Part shown: one piece after another, positions 13,683 through 14,852 of the stretch
Numbering within the stretch: position 1 is the first letter of the stretch
Layout: every line of letters begins with the position of its first letter
NCBI GenBank assembly: GCA_016218905.1
Contig: JACRCS010000045.1
Coordinates: 1-14,852, forward strand
Length of the DNA stretch: 14,852 bases
Direction: 5' to 3'
Source of the DNA: Deltaproteobacteria bacterium
GTDB lineage: Bacteria > Desulfobacterota_C > Deferrisomatia > Deferrisomatales > JACRMM01
Made by a program: the position numbers and the translations under genes
Notes under the pieces: generated by a model
The model's input: only the letters and a program-made list of their open reading frames with translations
The model's database searches: none
What the model was told of the DNA's origin: nothing

Positions 13683-13739
13683 GGCGAACCCAAGCACGAA
13701 CCGGACGCTTGGCAGCGCCGGTTGTGCTCCCCGTTATAC
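13683..13739 (+). other. attC recombination site of cassette 1 (57 bp)
   Basis: R'' GGCGAAC (13683-13689), a 4-base spacer, L'' GCACgAACCGG (13694-13704) with extrahelical G13698, a terminal structure with its own small stem CGCT-TGGC-AGCG (13706-13717), L' CCGGTTGTGC (13718-13727), a 5-base spacer, and R' GTTATAC (13733-13739). Extrahelical bases in one arm and unpaired spacers are the features integrases read in folded single-stranded attC sites. Confidence 0.8.
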
Positions 13740-14714
13740 GTTAAAGGATGATCACGGAACACCAAGATGACCTACTCTGATCAGTGGCGGGCGCTATCCA
13801 GTCGTATCCGCGGCCTAATGAAGGCTGGCCAACTTCACGCCAGCTACCTCTCTATCCGCGCGAGCGACGGCCACGGAAGAGCCAAACGTCTTCGTGAGCA
13901 GTGCGAATCAGTGCTTTCCGGCCTGTTGCTATTTCGAGATCACTTCCGCAACGCGCTGCCGCCACCCGCGCTCGAGGCAATCCACGACTTTCTGGAGAGG
14001 ACGGGTGCTTTAATCCGTGACGGATCCGGTCCACCTAACGCCCTTGAGGAGCGCGTGTGGGCCGCACTGGTTCTATTGGCTGCTTTTGAGACAGAGTTGT
14101 CCTTCATACTATCGGACGCCCAGGAGGCGATACGGGCTCGCTCCGAGCGAGCATTTGCGCATCTTCAGCGTCTTATCGTTGTCGATCCCGCGTTCCGGGA
14201 GAAGTGGCAAATCGCTTTTCAGGAAGGGGAGGTCGCGTGTGAAGGGCTCGGGGCCGTACATTTGCTCCTACATGGCATCTGGGCCTTCAAGGTAGGCGCG
14301 GCGGGGGCGCGTACCGATTTAGTCTTTCAGGAGCCCAGTGGGGACCTAGCCGAGGAGCAAGGCTTCGTCGATGGCTTCGTCCTGACTGAGTGGAAGAAGG
14401 CGGGTTCGGAAGCGGAAGCACAGAAGCGGTTCGGCGAGGCGCGCTCCCAAGCTGACCAATACGCCGCCGGGGTGCTCGCCGGAAGCGAACTTAGGGGCTA
14501 TCGATACGCAATTGTCGTGTCAGGTCGGCAGGTGCAAGTGCCGGAAGACGTGATCGAAGGCGGCGTCATGTATCGCCACATCAACGTGGCTGTAGAGCCG
14601 GTGGTCCCATCACGGACTCGATAGTAGCAGGACACGAACAGGCGCCGCGTATAACAAGAGTGTCAACGCGGATGCTCCGCACACACGTGTGCTCCGCACC
14701 GGTTACACTCGTCG
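13734..14714 (+). mobile_element. Integron gene cassette 2 (981 bp)
   Basis: The cassette starts at TTATAC after the first attC and ends at the G of the second core. G plus TTATAC (GTTATAC) is the exact reverse complement of its own R'' box GTATAAC (14649-14655), which confirms that these ends belong to the same circular cassette. It holds one gene that fills most of its length. Confidence 0.85.
13767..14624 (+). CDS. Predicted PD-(D/E)XK nuclease-fold protein, unknown function
   Basis: This 285-residue protein starts at ATG 13767. The ribosome site is weak; the cassette's first 30 bases hold AAAGGATG. The N-terminal half (about 1-150) is helical, without a recognised domain. The C-terminal half has the pattern of the PD-(D/E)XK nuclease superfamily: an alpha helix with E160 (CEGLGAVHLLLHGIW), D184 in RTDLVF, E208-W-K210 in FVLTEWKKA, then a helix with Q228/Q231-Y232 (RSQADQYAAGVL) and a strand RYAIVVSG. 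The E-x-K and following QxxxY-type helix recall restriction-endonuclease-like and Cas4/RecB-type domains. A role as DNA- or RNA-cutting defence protein or toxin is inference; no partner gene is encoded in the cassette. The gene lies 24 bp from its attC, as is typical for cassettes. Confidence 0.65.
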   Translation: MTYSDQWRALSSRIRGLMKAGQLHASYLSIRASDGHGRAKRLREQCESVLSGLLLFRDHFRNALPPPALEAIHDFLERTGALIRDGSGPPNALEERVWAALVLLAAFETELSFILSDAQEAIRARSERAFAHLQRLIVVDPAFREKWQIAFQEGEVACEGLGAVHLLLHGIWAFKVGAAGARTDLVFQEPSGDLAEEQGFVDGFVLTEWKKAGSEAEAQKRFGEARSQADQYAAGVLAGSELRGYRYAIVVSGRQVQVPEDVIEGGVMYRHINVAVEPVVPSRTR

Positions 14715-14720
14715 TTGAGC
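14649..14720 (+). other. attC recombination site of cassette 2 (72 bp)
   Basis: R'' GTATAAC (14649-14655), then GAGTGTcAACgCGG pairing with CCGGTTACACTC with two extrahelical bases. The variable terminal part contains the direct repeat TGCTCCGCAC twice around the palindrome CACACGTGTG. R' is GTTGAGC (14714-14720), which fits the GTTRRRY core consensus. This is a textbook folded attC layout. Confidence 0.88.
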
Positions 14721-14771
14721 CTGTTGATTAACCCCCTTCTGGACATAATCGTGCATCTGGCGGGAGTACTC

Positions 14772-14780
14772 TGGTATAAT
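14772..14780 (+). promoter_or_regulatory. Extended -10 promoter for the terminal transposase-like gene
   Basis: TGGTATAAT is an extended -10 with a perfect TATAAT box, 30 bases before the ATG at 14811. No good -35 is visible, which is usual for extended -10 promoters. Confidence 0.5.
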
Positions 14781-14810
14781 CCGGCATCACTCTGGACGTG
14801 AGGGGAGGCG

Positions 14811-14852
14811 ATGGCACGGTACAGGCCGGATCATACGAACCAGGGTCACTTC
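14811..14852 (+). CDS. Start of a probable IS1182-type transposase (cut by window)
   Basis: Only 14 codons are visible: MARYRPDHTNQGHF, starting after GAGGGGAGG. The MARY-R/K-P...NQ opening resembles the N-terminus of IS1182-family transposases (which usually continue to a PVS...Q..PG segment), but this rests on recall of a short stretch. If right, an insertion sequence lies directly against the attC of cassette 2 and its left inverted repeat should fall between 14715 and 14800. It could instead be the gene of a third cassette. Confidence 0.5.
   Translation, partial: MARYRPDHTNQGHF

Larger units (their letters stand above)
10645..13733 (+). mobile_element. Integron gene cassette 1 (about 3.1 kb, three genes)
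   Basis: The cassette runs from TTCGCC at the proposed attI crossover to the G of the core box at 13733. Its attC R'' (GGCGAAC) is the perfect complement of its own start core G+TTCGCC, as expected for a circularisable cassette. It is several times the size of ordinary single-gene cassettes and carries three overlapping genes in one direction, of lower GC content than the host genes. Confidence 0.7.

Noticed and set aside
13748..13780. Ten-codon frame overlapping the start of the cassette 2 gene
   Set aside because: Too short and without a properly spaced ribosome site; no evidence that it is translated.

Overview
The window reads as a stretch of a high-GC, Gram-negative (diderm) bacterial chromosome that carries an integron. 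The diderm reading rests on a lipoprotein signal, a PEP-CTERM/exosortase substrate, a sigma-54 promoter and an NtrC-type activator. 2-oxoacid:ferredoxin oxidoreductase genes and a beta-RFAP-synthase-like GHMP protein would suit an anaerobic or C1-metabolising soil, sediment or subsurface lineage (deltaproteobacterial-grade, Methylomirabilota/Rokubacteria-like or Acidobacteriota-like). The sequence does not allow a firmer assignment.

Host part (1 to about 8600). On the minus strand lie an FAD/Fe-S GltD-like oxidoreductase (cut by the window edge) and, one base upstream of it, a 2-oxoacid:acceptor oxidoreductase gamma subunit. They form an operon with a recognisable promoter. A lipoprotein alpha/beta hydrolase follows, also on the minus strand. 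A REP/BIME-like repeat block (2.3 units of 114 bp) separates it from a plus-strand PEP-CTERM gene, which has a good sigma-54 promoter and a terminator. Next come a NUDT19-like Nudix hydrolase and a tightly overlapping three-gene operon: GHMP/beta-RFAP-synthase-like protein, NtrC-family sigma-54 activator, flavodoxin-like protein.

Transition (8600 to 9162). A decayed XRE antitoxin-like gene is followed by a promoter/terminator pair about 100 bp apart that looks like a small RNA gene.

Integron (9163 to the end). The integron integrase (minus strand) is doubly broken. A G7 homopolymer frameshift separates its N-terminal extension from the recombinase core, and an in-frame deletion of about 100 residues removes the H-x-x-R and second His/Trp catalytic boxes while keeping the tyrosine. 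A LexA-like box overlaps its putative promoter. Then come a 475-bp regulatory/attI region with a perfect 30-bp palindrome and two cassettes in the usual orientation, with clearly lower GC than the host genes. Cassette 1 is unusually large (about 3.1 kb). It carries three translationally coupled genes: a one-TM helical protein, a receiver-plus-GHKL ATPase protein and a divergent TrmB-like methyltransferase. Cassette 2 (981 bp) encodes a predicted PD-(D/E)XK nuclease-fold protein. Both attC sites can be read by eye. Each R'' box is the exact reverse complement of the core at the proposed start of its own cassette, which supports the boundaries. The window ends in what looks like the start of an IS1182-type transposase immediately after the second attC.

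The best candidate for an undescribed system is the three-gene cassette 1 (membrane helper, two-component-like receiver/ATPase, RNA-methyltransferase-like enzyme). A stress or phage response role is only an inference.
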